NCBI GenBank assembly: GCA_017523725.1
Contig: JAFWVY010000026.1
Span: 1 to 40,564 of the forward strand
Direction of reading: 5' to 3'
Length of the DNA: 40,564 nt
Source: Bacteroidales bacterium
GTDB taxonomy: Bacteria > Bacteroidota > Bacteroidia > Bacteroidales > UBA4181
Shown here: positions 30,541 through 39,905 of the stretch, piece after piece
Numbering within the stretch: the first letter of the stretch is position 1
Layout of the letters: each line of letters begins with the position of its first letter
Made by a program: the position numbers and the translations under genes
The notes under the pieces: model-generated
What the model was told of the DNA's origin: nothing
What the model saw: only the letters and a program-made list of their open reading frames with translations
Databases searched by the model: none

Positions 30541-33500
30541 TCATGCACCGGCCGTATCGCTGCCGTTCCATAACGGGAGCCGCATGGTGAACGAGGTGCC
30601 GAGTCCTTGGCGTGTCCGGAACCCGATGGAACCGCCCGCCGACTCAACCGTGTTCTTTACGATGGCCAGTCCGAGTCCCATGCCCTTCGACTTGGTGGTG
30701 AACTCCGGCTTGAAGATGCGCGCCTGCATTTCGGGCGGGATGCCGCTGCCGTTGTCTTTGACGCGGATGTACACCCACGTGTCGCGTATGACCATGTCCA
30801 CGAGAATCAAGGGCTTGCGGCCGGGCGGTACGGCCTGGGCTGCATTCTTGAAAAGATTGCTGAACACGCGCAACATCTGTTCCTTGTCGGCATAGATTAT
30901 CACCTTGTCGTAGCCGTGCCGGTTGTCGAACCGGATGGTCACCCGGTCGTTGCCATACAGCGTGATGGCGTTGCGCACGGTGTCGACGATGTCCATGGGC
31001 TGGTTGTAAGCCGACGGCATCTTGGCGTACGATGAGAATTCCTGTGCAATGGACGACAGCAGATCGATCTGTTCGACCAGCATCTTGGGGATGGTCTCCA
31101 TGTAGCCGTTGAATTTGTCCGACTGGTTGACCCAGGCTCTCTGCAGATGCTGGATGCTCAGTTTCATGGGTGTCAGCGGGTTGTTGATTTCGTGCGACAC
31201 CTGCTTGGCCATTTCGCGCCACACGGCTTCGCGCTCGGAGCGCGCCAGTTTCTGTATGTTGGCCGCCAGTTCGTCCACCACCCGGTTATAGGCCTTGACC
31301 AGACTGCCGATTTCATCGTCGGACCGGTAGGTGGTGATCTTGTTGTTGACGTTGTCGATGGACACCTGGCTGATTTTCTCCTGGATCATGCGCAGCGGCT
31401 GGGTGATGGTGCGAGCGAGAATCATGGCCAGCACGATGGCGAAAACCAGCGCCAGCACCGACACGTTGAGCGCTGCGGCAGACAGCTCGGTGACGCGGTC
31501 GATGAGCGATTCGCGTTCTCCGAAGTAGAGCAGGTTGAGCAGTGCGGCCGGCTGCCGGTTCTCATCCTGCCAGGTGATGTATCCCGAAGAATAGTCGAGA
31601 CCGCCGATATGCTCTTCCTGGATGAAGGAACGCTGGTCCTGATAAATCAGTGCCCGGAATGCGGCCGGGTTGACGCGCGCGCCGCTGAGCCCGTTCGAGA
31701 ATACTTCGCTGCGGGAAGTGCCGGCCAGCCGGCCGTCGGGACGGAATACGTGGATGTCGGTGTAGAAGACGTTCGACAGACTTACCAGTACAGCGTTGAG
31801 CCGGCTGTTCGTGCCGTCCGCTCCGCCGGTGAGATAAAGTTCGGTGTCGCCGCCGGTGATGTTGAGAAGTTCGCTGTACACCGCCTGCAGCCGTTCGTTG
31901 AGGCTTTCCCGGTCTTTCGCGCGCAGCTGGTTCACCAGATAGGTGACGGTGCCGATATAGACGGCGCCGATGACCACGGTCAGCAGACCGACCATGGCGA
32001 ACTGGATCTTGTTGACAAAGTTCCAGGCCGGCCTGGCGCGGCGCCGCGCCAGGAATAGCGAGGCGAATCCGACCGACAACAGGCTGAAGAAGGTCAGCAG
32101 GATGCACGAGAAGAAGATGATGCAGTGGATCAGGGTGTACTGGTGACGTGTCACGACGATGGTGAACGGCTCACGGTTGCGGTACACGTAATGCTTGTAC
32201 GGCTTGTCATATATCAGGCCGGACGAAGGTGCCGCAGCATCGTACGCCTTGCTGCTCAGGTTGTATTCGTAGTCGCCCTGGTGCTGGACCAGCTCCTGCC
32301 GGTGGTAGATGGCGTACGAGTAGCCTTTCGGCGTCGGGGTGTCGTAGGTCCGGCCGTCCAGCAGCAACTGGGGATAGCCGGTCTTGTCGTTGAAGGCCAC
32401 GGCGTCCAGTTTGAGGAACAGGTTGACATGTACGCCGTCACATTCGGCAGGCAGCCACATCAGGTACGAGGCGCCGGCGGCAGCCGGGTCTTCGATATAC
32501 CAGATGTTGTCGCCCTGGACGGGCACGCCCTGGCTTCTCACCATGTTCGTGAACATGTCAACGCAGTTGTGGCGGACGTTGTCCGGCCACACCAGAATCT
32601 CATCGTCGTCGCGGCAGAGCAGGACCTGCAGATCGTAGCGCTGCCAATAGCTCGAGAAATAGGTCTCGGACAGGTATTGTCTCAGGCTGTCGTCCTCATC
32701 GTCATCCCGGAGCAACGCCCGGTACATGAGGCTGTCGAGCGCCGGGTCCTCCGCCAGCCGGCCATGGATGTTCATTAACAGGAATTCCGCCACCGGATCC
32801 TGCCGCATGGACAGCATCACGGCCTGCTGCTCCATCTCGTCGGCATGCTTGACATTGGCATAATGCACGATATAGACGGTGGTGAAAATGGAGAATACGA
32901 AGACAACAATGATGATGTCGAGATAACGATAGTGTTTCCGCCGGTGCAGCCGGATGTTGCCACAGTACAGGATTGTACAGGTCAGCACCGCCAGTTCCGG
33001 CAGCGTCGGGGGCGTGCCGGACAGGACCATCAGTAATTCCACGATGCAGAGCGTTGCTGCCGCATAGATGATGAATTGCCTGAAGGTCAACAGCCGGGCA
33101 CAGAACTTCAGCATTTTGTCCATCACCAGCAGGAATACGACGAACTGCAGCAGCAGAATGGTATAGGCGATGAAACTGGTCGGATGGATGACAATGGGCG
33201 AAGTGTTCAGGGCGAAAATGCTGGAATTCATGACAATGCTCCGAATCAGAGCCCGGACGAAATGAAAACAGCCTGCCGTTGCCGCAATGCCGCAGGGTAT
33301 CAGCATGTGGATATGTTTCTGCCGGTAGATCTCCTCGGAAAAACTCAGGTGTGTATAGAGCATTTGCGCGATGAATACCGCGACGGCACTCCAGAGAAGC
33401 AGGTCGCCCAGCGACGGGAACAATTGTGATGAGGCGAACAGTTCCGGATTGAACAGCTCCAGTTCGTAGAAAACGTGCGGGAAATGGTGTACCTGGCAGA

Positions 33501-34290
33501 GGTATTTGAGAATGAGGATTACCAGTGTGCAGAATATCAGGTAGATTCGTTTCCACTTGTGACGCAGGGAGAACGGAATCTTGTAACAGAAGAAATAGAT
33601 CAGGATGAGAATGCCTGCCAGATACAGAATGGTCGGGATATAAATCTGGTAGGGGTAGGCGCCTGTGAAAACCAGGGAGAACAGATAGCGTCCCCCGGCA
33701 TCGTAGAACGGCGTACTGTCTTCGACAGGCTGCGTCGAAATCTTCACCGAGGGCGGCAGGTCGAAGTCCGGCTGGAAATCGTTTGACAAGAACTTGTTCT
33801 GCAGCGTGTAAACGTGCCGGATAAGGATGAATCCGTCCAGGTCGTATTCACCGGCGGACAGACGGTGCACCACGTACCATCCGTCTGGCAGCCGCATGAA
33901 TGCGGTGCCGTCCGTTTCTGCGCTCTCATCGGGAAAGGCGATGCTGTTGTCAGACCAATAGACCGGATCGCCGTCATGACGGACCAGCACCGTCATGCCT
34001 TCCGCTGCCAGGACGGATTGCCACTTCTCGTGCATCGCGAACGGATCCTGGTAAGTGCACAGCGAGTCGATGTTCTGGACGATATCCTGCAGGATGTTGT
34101 CCATCAGCTGTTCCTTTCCGGTCAGCGTAGTCTGGATACGGTCGATGTGGCGCTGGTTGAACCGGACGAACAGCAGGTTGTGCTCGATCAGGAAGCCGAC
34201 GGCCAGCAGCAGCAGCGGTACGAGAAGATACTCGTACAGCAGGTGCCGGGTTCTCGGCCGTCCGAAAGGATACCAGATGCTGTGACGCAT
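30541..34290 (-). CDS. very large orphan sensor histidine kinase
   Basis: 1249 residues, about twice the usual size. A first membrane helix (about 18-36) and an outside domain (about 37-210) are followed by a block of roughly eight hydrophobic helices (215-477). A second outside domain (about 480-718), two further helices (720-748, 763-787), a third outside segment (790-940) and a last helix (943-960) come next. HAMP (about 961-1015), a dimerisation/phosphoacceptor domain with His1033 in VSHEINNPLTPMK, and an ATPase domain follow. The ATPase has N box FSNLFKNAAQ (1143-1152), DNGSGIP and GMGLGL (1203-1208). The kinase core resembles NtrY. No response regulator is adjacent. It lies between rlmH (9 bp) and the Nif3-like gene. 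Confidence 0.92.
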   Translation of the reverse strand: MRHSIWYPFGRPRTRHLLYEYLLVPLLLLAVGFLIEHNLLFVRFNQRHIDRIQTTLTGKEQLMDNILQDIVQNIDSLCTYQDPFAMHEKWQSVLAAEGMTVLVRHDGDPVYWSDNSIAFPDESAETDGTAFMRLPDGWYVVHRLSAGEYDLDGFILIRHVYTLQNKFLSNDFQPDFDLPPSVKISTQPVEDSTPFYDAGGRYLFSLVFTGAYPYQIYIPTILYLAGILILIYFFCYKIPFSLRHKWKRIYLIFCTLVILILKYLCQVHHFPHVFYELELFNPELFASSQLFPSLGDLLLWSAVAVFIAQMLYTHLSFSEEIYRQKHIHMLIPCGIAATAGCFHFVRALIRSIVMNSSIFALNTSPIVIHPTSFIAYTILLLQFVVFLLVMDKMLKFCARLLTFRQFIIYAAATLCIVELLMVLSGTPPTLPELAVLTCTILYCGNIRLHRRKHYRYLDIIIVVFVFSIFTTVYIVHYANVKHADEMEQQAVMLSMRQDPVAEFLLMNIHGRLAEDPALDSLMYRALLRDDDEDDSLRQYLSETYFSSYWQRYDLQVLLCRDDDEILVWPDNVRHNCVDMFTNMVRSQGVPVQGDNIWYIEDPAAAGASYLMWLPAECDGVHVNLFLKLDAVAFNDKTGYPQLLLDGRTYDTPTPKGYSYAIYHRQELVQHQGDYEYNLSSKAYDAAAPSSGLIYDKPYKHYVYRNREPFTIVVTRHQYTLIHCIIFFSCILLTFFSLLSVGFASLFLARRRARPAWNFVNKIQFAMVGLLTVVIGAVYIGTVTYLVNQLRAKDRESLNERLQAVYSELLNITGGDTELYLTGGADGTNSRLNAVLVSLSNVFYTDIHVFRPDGRLAGTSRSEVFSNGLSGARVNPAAFRALIYQDQRSFIQEEHIGGLDYSSGYITWQDENRQPAALLNLLYFGERESLIDRVTELSAAALNVSVLALVFAIVLAMILARTITQPLRMIQEKISQVSIDNVNNKITTYRSDDEIGSLVKAYNRVVDELAANIQKLARSEREAVWREMAKQVSHEINNPLTPMKLSIQHLQRAWVNQSDKFNGYMETIPKMLVEQIDLLSSIAQEFSSYAKMPSAYNQPMDIVDTVRNAITLYGNDRVTIRFDNRHGYDKVIIYADKEQMLRVFSNLFKNAAQAVPPGRKPLILVDMVIRDTWVYIRVKDNGSGIPPEMQARIFKPEFTTKSKGMGLGLAIVKNTVESAGGSIGFRTRQGLGTSFTMRLPLWNGSDTAGA

Positions 34291-34299
34291 AGCAACCGT

Positions 34300-34770
34300 T
34301 TATGCATGATGATAGGGTTCGCCGCGCAGGATGGTGAACGCCCTGTAAAGCTGTTCAGCAAAAATAAGCCGCACCATCTGGTGCGAAAACGTCATGGCCG
34401 AGAGCGACATCATGTGGTCGGCCCGCCGATACACCGCCTCGGAAAAACCATAGGGTCCGCCGATGACGAAAGCCAGCCGCCGGACACCTGACGTCATCCA
34501 GTTGTCAAGCTGGCGTGCGAAGGCTTCCGAAGTGAACGTCTTGCCCTTTTCGTCGAGCAGTACCACCCGGTCGCCGGGCTGCAGCCGTTGCAGCAGCGCC
34601 TCGCCTTCCAGCGTTTTCTGCTGTTCTTCTGTAAGATGCGCCCGCTTTATGTCGGGGAGGGTGACGACCTCGAACGGGATATAGTGTTCCAGCCGTTTCA
34701 GGTAGAGGCCTATGCCCGTCTCAAGATAGCCTGCCGTGGTTTTCCCCGTCCATAAGAGCGTGATGTTCAT
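34300..34770 (-). CDS. rlmH: 23S rRNA (pseudouridine1915-N3)-methyltransferase
   Basis: 156 residues, the exact family size. A SPOUT-class enzyme that methylates pseudouridine 1915 in helix 69 of 23S rRNA on the assembled ribosome. FVIGGPYGFSEAV forms the SAM-binding knot. SHQMVRLIFAEQLYRA and the C-terminal EPYHH end are diagnostic. Its ATG overlaps the glyS stop by one base (TAATG in the minus direction), so the two translation factors are coupled. Confidence 0.96.
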   Translation of the reverse strand: MNITLLWTGKTTAGYLETGIGLYLKRLEHYIPFEVVTLPDIKRAHLTEEQQKTLEGEALLQRLQPGDRVVLLDEKGKTFTSEAFARQLDNWMTSGVRRLAFVIGGPYGFSEAVYRRADHMMSLSAMTFSHQMVRLIFAEQLYRAFTILRGEPYHHA

Positions 34771-36326
34771 TACAGCGGCAGTTGTTCCAACAGTTTCTTG
34801 ATGCTGACCTTCTCGCTGATGATTTCGGTCAGGGACGCGATCGGTACGCGCTCCTGCGCCATGGTGTCACGGTAGCGGATGGTCACGGTGTCGTCCTCAA
34901 GCGACTGATGGTCGACGGTGATGCAGTACGGCGTGCCGATGGCATCCTGCCGGCGATAGCGGCGGCCGATGGAATCTTTTTCGTCGTACTGGCAGTTGAA
35001 TTCAAAACGCAGTTTGTTCTTGATGGCATGGGCCTTTTCGGGCAGGCCGTCCTTCTTGACCAGCGGCAGAATGGCCAGCTTGACCGGCGCAATGGCGGCC
35101 GGGATACGCATGACGACCCGCTGGTCGGTGGTGCCGTCTTCCTTGGTGATGGTCTCTTCGGTATAGGCGTTGGCCAGTACGCTGAGGAACATGCGGTCCA
35201 CGCCGATGGATGTCTCGATGACGTACGGTACGTAGCTTTCGTTGCGTTCGGGGTCGAAATACTGGATTTTCTTGCCGGAATACTGCTGGTGCTGGCTCAG
35301 GTCGTAATTGGTGCGTGAATGGATGCCTTCCACTTCCTTGAAACCGAACGGAAACTCGAACTCGATGTCGGCGGCCGCGTTGGCGTAATGGGCCAGTTTT
35401 TCATGCTTGTGGAAGCGGTATTTCTCGTTGCCCATGCCCAGGGCCTGATGCCAGGCAAGACGTACTTTCTTCCAGTGTTCGAACCAGTCGAGCTCGGTGC
35501 CCGGCTGGACGAAGAACTGCATCTCCATCTGCTCGAATTCACGCATCCGGAAGATGAACTGGCGGGCCACGATTTCATTGCGGAACGCCTTGCCGATCTG
35601 GGCGATGCCGAACGGCAGTTTCATACGTCCGGTCTTCTGTACGTTGAGGTAGTTGACAAAGATGCCCTGGGCGGTTTCGGGCCGCAGATAGACTTTCATG
35701 GAGCCTTCCGCAGTCGAGCCCATTTCCGTGCTGAACATCAGGTTGAACTGACGCACGTCGGTCCAGTTGCGCGTACCCGAGATCGGGCAGACAATGCCGC
35801 AGTCGAGAATAATCTGCCGGAGCTCTTCCAGGTTGTCCTGCTTCATGGCATCGTTCATGCGCTGTTTCACCGTGTCATACTGCTGCTGGTGTTCCAGCAC
35901 GCGGGCGTTGGTCTGGCGGAACTTCGCCTCGTCGAAGGCGTCGCCGAAACGTTTGGCGGCTTTCTCGACCTCCTTGGCGATTTTGTCTTCAATCTTCTGC
36001 AGGTAGTCCTCGATGAGCACGTCGGCACGGTAGCGCTTCTTCGAATCGCGGTTGTCGATCATCGGGTCGTTGAAGGCGTCCACATGGCCCGACGCTTTCC
36101 AGATGGTCGGATGCATGAAGATGGCCGAGTCGATGCCCACGATGTTCTCGTGCAGCAGGACCATGGCGTCCCACCAGTATTTCTTGATGTTGTTCTTCAG
36201 TTCGACGCCGTTCTGGCCGTAGTCGTACACGGCGCTCAGGCCATCGTATATTTCGCTCGATTGGAAAACAAACCCATATTCTTTTGCGTGCGCAATCAGT
36301 TTCTTGAAAACGTCTTCGTCTGCCAT
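34770..36326 (-). CDS. glyS: glycyl-tRNA synthetase (single-chain class II)
   Basis: 518 residues from the ATG at 36326 (MADEDVFKKLIAHAKEYGF); a longer in-frame reading to 36509 would cross the promoter and the neighbouring gene. It charges tRNA-Gly with glycine. This is the alpha2 type found in Bacteroidetes, archaea and eukaryotes, not the alpha/beta tetramer of E. coli. Visible parts are SAVYDYGQNGVELKNN, PETAQGIFVNY, motif 2 with FRNEIVARQFIFRMREF, and motif 3 with IETSIGVDRMFLSVL. An anticodon-binding domain completes the C-terminus. It heads the five-gene run. tRNA-Gly(CCC) at 15257 is one of its substrates. Confidence 0.95.
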   Translation of the reverse strand: MADEDVFKKLIAHAKEYGFVFQSSEIYDGLSAVYDYGQNGVELKNNIKKYWWDAMVLLHENIVGIDSAIFMHPTIWKASGHVDAFNDPMIDNRDSKKRYRADVLIEDYLQKIEDKIAKEVEKAAKRFGDAFDEAKFRQTNARVLEHQQQYDTVKQRMNDAMKQDNLEELRQIILDCGIVCPISGTRNWTDVRQFNLMFSTEMGSTAEGSMKVYLRPETAQGIFVNYLNVQKTGRMKLPFGIAQIGKAFRNEIVARQFIFRMREFEQMEMQFFVQPGTELDWFEHWKKVRLAWHQALGMGNEKYRFHKHEKLAHYANAAADIEFEFPFGFKEVEGIHSRTNYDLSQHQQYSGKKIQYFDPERNESYVPYVIETSIGVDRMFLSVLANAYTEETITKEDGTTDQRVVMRIPAAIAPVKLAILPLVKKDGLPEKAHAIKNKLRFEFNCQYDEKDSIGRRYRRQDAIGTPYCITVDHQSLEDDTVTIRYRDTMAQERVPIASLTEIISEKVSIKKLLEQLPL

Positions 36327-36361
36327 AATGTCTTGTTGATGTTTAAGATGAAAAAATCGGC

Positions 36362-36369
36362 CAAAGGTA
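36362..36369 (-). promoter_or_regulatory. -7 box of the glyS promoter
   Basis: The minus strand reads TACCTTTG, an exact match, 36 nt before the glyS start. TTTG at 36387-36384 is only 14 bp away, shorter than usual, so the -33 element is uncertain. Confidence 0.5.
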
Positions 36370-36429
36370 CGAAAATTCTCCGGCAAAACACGGGTGCAAC
36401 GGCCGAACTTTGCGAACGGCCGGCCGGTG

Positions 36430-37119
36430 TCAGTCGATGCCTGCCTCTTTCTCCCCGGAGGCTCCGGCCGCTTTGCGGCGTGCCTGCTCATCGCGGATGA
36501 CCGATGCAATCTCGAATTGTTCCTGGGCGATGGCCTGTCCGAGACAGAACGACAGAACTTCGTCGGAGCACTTCGATACCCAGTCTTCCGGATTCTTCGA
36601 GGCCATCATCAGTGCGATGCTGTCGAGCAGTACCTGCGAATTGGTTTCCCGGCCCGTTTCGCCGTCAGCGGGTTCGCTGATGTCACCGGCCAGGTTGTCC
36701 TGCAGCAGAAGGCGGCTGTCCACGCCGGCCGCATCCATGACGCCGCTTTCCACATATATCGGGCAGGCGGCCCGCATCGACAGGGAGATGGCATCGGACA
36801 ACCGGGCGGGATAGGTGTGCACGTTGCCGTCGCGCTCCACGCGGACCGTGGCTTCAAAAAGGCCTTCCGAAAAATATTCGATGGCCACTTCAGTGACCCG
36901 GACGCCATAGTCGGAGGCCATTTCGTACATCACGGCATCGGTGAACGGGAAAGGTTCCTCACCCAGGTCCATCTGCGTCAGGATAGGCTGGGTTTCACCG
37001 TAGTCCAGCACGATGGGCAGGATGCGGTCGCGCCCCGTCGGACTGAGCATCAGCAGATAGGTGTCTTCCTGGATGGAACTGAGCGACAGGCTCACGATAT
37101 AGACTTGGATTCTGGGCAT
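36430..37119 (-). CDS. bifunctional nuclease domain (DUF151) protein with UVR motif
   Basis: 229 residues. Residues about 1-140 match the DUF151/bifunctional nuclease domain, with LPIVLDYGETQPI and ARLSDAISLSMRAACPIYV (105-123). A C-terminal UvrB/UvrC-type helix pair (about 190-217, QAIAQEQFEIASVIRDEQAR) follows. Some family members have DNase and RNase activity, and the UVR motif suggests contact with a repair or stress protein. It lies 3 bp after the DUF2007 gene, a frequent pairing in this phylum. Cytoplasmic. Confidence 0.9.
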   Translation of the reverse strand: MPRIQVYIVSLSLSSIQEDTYLLMLSPTGRDRILPIVLDYGETQPILTQMDLGEEPFPFTDAVMYEMASDYGVRVTEVAIEYFSEGLFEATVRVERDGNVHTYPARLSDAISLSMRAACPIYVESGVMDAAGVDSRLLLQDNLAGDISEPADGETGRETNSQVLLDSIALMMASKNPEDWVSKCSDEVLSFCLGQAIAQEQFEIASVIRDEQARRKAAGASGEKEAGID

Positions 37120-37122
37120 GGT

Positions 37123-37425
37123 TCAACGCATTTGTTCTTCCGTCGGCTGTTCCTGGTTTTCGAAATACCGGCGGAGCACCTCCTCGGCCGCTTCGCGGTC
37201 GGATTCCATGACGCAGGTCCGGCAGTTGGCGTCAAAGATCGGCGTAGTGCCGTAGATGTTGGCGTATTCCGTACGGAACGCCGCGATGCCTGCGTCTCCC
37301 AGCAGGGTGATGAGCAGGTCGCATTGCCAGGCCGGACCGGTGAACAGGTCGAACGTCCTGTCCGGACCGGCGGCTTCGGATTCCTGTCCGTTCTGCTGCA
37401 TTTTCAAATTTCCGTCAGGGTCCAT
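37123..37425 (-). CDS. DUF2007 domain protein
   Basis: 100 residues. The core (about 25-90) matches the DUF2007 'putative signal transducing protein' fold: [18 protein letters not shown], then an ANIYG segment and the [20 protein letters not shown] end. The family is a small ferredoxin-like alpha/beta domain with no proven function. It starts 98 bp from the divergent DUF853 gene and is followed directly by the DUF151 gene. Confidence 0.75.
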   Translation of the reverse strand: MDPDGNLKMQQNGQESEAAGPDRTFDLFTGPAWQCDLLITLLGDAGIAAFRTEYANIYGTTPIFDANCRTCVMESDREAAEEVLRRYFENQEQPTEEQMR

Positions 37426-37444
37426 AAATGAAAGTTTGTTTGAT

Positions 37445-37474
37445 TATCTTTGCACCTGCAGCTCGCGGCTGCAG
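37445..37474 (+). promoter_or_regulatory. -7 box and start-site hairpin of the DUF853 ATPase gene
   Basis: TATCTTTG (37445-37452) is an exact -7 box; no TTTG is at the usual -33 distance. CTGCAGC/GCTGCAG (37456-37474, 5-nt loop) forms a perfect 7-bp hairpin where the transcript would begin, possibly stabilising its 5' end. Confidence 0.5.
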
Positions 37475-37522
37475 GCTGAGAAACTTCTTAGAACGAGTAA
37501 AAATACTGATAAAATCAAAGCG

Positions 37523-39079
37523 ATGTTTACCGAAGACGAAAAATTGTATGTGGCGCACGGCGAGGCCGGGCCGATATATCTGGAGGGCAAAATGGCGAAC
37601 CGGCACGGTCTGATAGCAGGTGCCACCGGCACCGGAAAGACGGTCTCCCTGCAGGTGCTGGCCGAAACATTCAGTGCGGCGGGCGTGCCCTGCTTCATGG
37701 CCGATGTCAAGGGCGATTTGTCCGGCATCAGCCAGGCAGGTGCCATGAGCAAGTTCATTGAGAAACGCAAGGCGGAGTTCGGTATGGACGACATCCCGTT
37801 CGCAGGCTGTCCGACCCGGTTCTACGACGTATTCGGCGAACAGGGGCACCCCATGCGTACCACCATCTCGGAGATGGGGCCGCTGATGCTTTCACGGCTG
37901 TTGTCTCTCAACGAGGTGCAGACCGGTGCGCTCAACATGGTCTTCAAAATCGCCGACGACCGCGGCCTGCTGCTCATCGACATCAAAGACCTGCGCATGA
38001 TGCTCGACTATGTATCGAAACACGCCAAGGAGTACACCACGACGTACGGCACAGTGGCGTCTGCCTCCATCGGGGCCATCCAGCGCGCGTTGCTCGAACT
38101 GGAGACCCAGGGCGGCGACCTGTTTTTCGGAGAACCGGCCTTCCACGTGTTCGACCTGATGCAGACCGAGCAGGGGAAGGGCGTGATGAACATCCTGGCG
38201 TCCGACCGGCTGCTGCTTTCGCCGAAACTCTATTCCACCTTCCTGCTGTGGCTGTTGTCGGAACTCTATACCGATTTGCCGGAGGCGGGCGACCTGGCGC
38301 TGCCGAAACTGGTCTTCTTCTTCGACGAAGCGCATCTGCTTTTCGACAGTACATCCAAAGCGCTGGTCGACAAGATTGAACAGGTGGTGCGCCTCATCCG
38401 TTCCAAGGGCGTGGGCGTGTACTTCATCACCCAGAGCCCGACCGACATTCCCGAAACAATCCTGGGACAGCTCGGCAACCGTATCCAGCATGCACTCCGT
38501 GCCTTCACGCCCAAAGACCAGAAGGCAGTCCGGGCGGCGGCACAGACGTTCCGGGCTAATCCGGACTTCAAGACCGAGGAGGCCATCATGGAACTGGGAA
38601 CCGGCGAGGCGCTGGTGTCCTTCCTGGACGAAAAGGGCGCCCCGTCCGTGGTGCAGCGGGCCAAAATCCTGTTCCCGCTGAGCTATATCGGTGCCATTAC
38701 GCCCGAACAGCGTGCAGATCTCATCAAATCGTCGAAGGTGTATGGCGTGTACGAACGGACGTTCGACCGCGAGAGTGCCTACGAGATGCTGACGGCTCAG
38801 AACGAGTCGGATGCCCGTAAGATGCAGGCGGAGAAACAGATGGCGGAGCAGGAAAAGGAACTGCAGCGCCGTCAGAAGGAACTCGAAGCCGAGAAAAAAC
38901 GTCTGGAAAAGGCAGCGTCTTCGCGCAGCAGGACGACTTCCGGTACGACCACGCGCAAATCCAGCCGCAGCCGTCAGAGCGCGGTTGAAAAGGCGGTCAA
39001 TTCAGCGGCGACCAGCATCGGCCGGAGCATCGGTACCCAGCTGGTCCGCAGTATCCTGGGTTCTATCCTTAAGAAATAA
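37523..39079 (+). CDS. DUF853 (YjgR/HerA-FtsK-like) ATPase
   Basis: 518 residues from the ATG at 37523 ([16 protein letters not shown]). An upstream in-frame ATG at 37256 would run through the promoter and hairpin. Walker A is GATGTGKT (33-40) and Walker B is [12 protein letters not shown] (263-274). [20 protein letters not shown] is typical of DUF853 proteins related to the HerA/FtsK translocases. After the ATPase core a charged coiled coil (about 425-465) leads to a Ser/Arg-rich, basic C-terminus ending in [17 protein letters not shown], which could bind a membrane or nucleic acid. No HerA partner nuclease is nearby. It overlaps the converging pyrF by 11 bp. Confidence 0.92.
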   Translation: MFTEDEKLYVAHGEAGPIYLEGKMANRHGLIAGATGTGKTVSLQVLAETFSAAGVPCFMADVKGDLSGISQAGAMSKFIEKRKAEFGMDDIPFAGCPTRFYDVFGEQGHPMRTTISEMGPLMLSRLLSLNEVQTGALNMVFKIADDRGLLLIDIKDLRMMLDYVSKHAKEYTTTYGTVASASIGAIQRALLELETQGGDLFFGEPAFHVFDLMQTEQGKGVMNILASDRLLLSPKLYSTFLLWLLSELYTDLPEAGDLALPKLVFFFDEAHLLFDSTSKALVDKIEQVVRLIRSKGVGVYFITQSPTDIPETILGQLGNRIQHALRAFTPKDQKAVRAAAQTFRANPDFKTEEAIMELGTGEALVSFLDEKGAPSVVQRAKILFPLSYIGAITPEQRADLIKSSKVYGVYERTFDRESAYEMLTAQNESDARKMQAEKQMAEQEKELQRRQKELEAEKKRLEKAASSRSRTTSGTTTRKSSRSRQSAVEKAVNSAATSIGRSIGTQLVRSILGSILKK

Positions 39080-39905
39080 GGCCTCTGGCCTGCAGCATCA
39101 GCCGCATGGCTTCGGCAGTTTCGCGGGCTTTGGCACCGGCCGTTTCGGCGAACCGCTCGCTCGAATCGGCATAGATGATGCCGCGGGAGGAGTTGACCAG
39201 CAGTCCACAGCGGCTGTTCATGCCATAGCGGGCCACTGCCTCGAGGCTGCCTCCCTGGGCACCGACACCCGGTACCAGCAGGAAGTGGTCGGGGGCGATG
39301 CGGCGGATATCCTCCAGCATCTCGGCCCGGGTGGCTCCGACAACGTACATGGTGTTCTCGGGAGAGCCCCAGGCCTGTGAGGTCCGGATGACCCTCTCGA
39401 AAAGTTTTTCTCCCTGCACATCAGGTATATATTGAAAATCCTCGGCGCTCTTGTTGGAGGTCAGTGCCAGCAGGATCACCCATTTGCCGGCATAATCCTT
39501 CAGGAACGGTTTCACTGAATCTTCTCCCATGTACGGCGCGACGGTGACGGCGTCGCATGCCATCTTCCCGAAGAAGGCTGCGGCATAGCGGCTCGACGTG
39601 TTGCCGATATCGCCGCGTTTGGCGTCGGCTATGATGAACTGCTCGGGATACCGCTCGCGGATGTAGGTGACCGTGCGTTCCAGCGTCCGCCATCCTTCGA
39701 CCCCTTCAGCCTCGTAGAAAGCGACGTTGGGTTTGTAGGCGACGGTGTAGGGGGCGGTCGCATCGATGATGGCCCGGTTGAAGGCGAACATGGCGTCTTC
39801 CGTGCCCTGCAGGCATGCCGGCAGTTTCTGCGGGTCGGTGTCCAGTCCCACGCAAAGGAAGCTTCCTTTCTGCCGGATCTGTGCAAACAGTTGTGTGCTG
39901 TCCAT
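39069..39905 (-). CDS. pyrF: orotidine 5'-phosphate decarboxylase
   Basis: 278 residues, the longer type 2 family. It converts OMP to UMP, the last step of pyrimidine synthesis. [14 protein letters not shown] is near the N-terminus. The catalytic [11 protein letters not shown] (94-104) contains Lys96. [10 protein letters not shown] in the second half binds the phosphate. The start ATG overlaps the purC stop by one base in the minus direction, so the two nucleotide-synthesis genes are coupled. Its 3' end overlaps that of the DUF853 gene. Confidence 0.95.
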   Translation of the reverse strand: MDSTQLFAQIRQKGSFLCVGLDTDPQKLPACLQGTEDAMFAFNRAIIDATAPYTVAYKPNVAFYEAEGVEGWRTLERTVTYIRERYPEQFIIADAKRGDIGNTSSRYAAAFFGKMACDAVTVAPYMGEDSVKPFLKDYAGKWVILLALTSNKSAEDFQYIPDVQGEKLFERVIRTSQAWGSPENTMYVVGATRAEMLEDIRRIAPDHFLLVPGVGAQGGSLEAVARYGMNSRCGLLVNSSRGIIYADSSERFAETAGAKARETAEAMRLMLQARGLIS

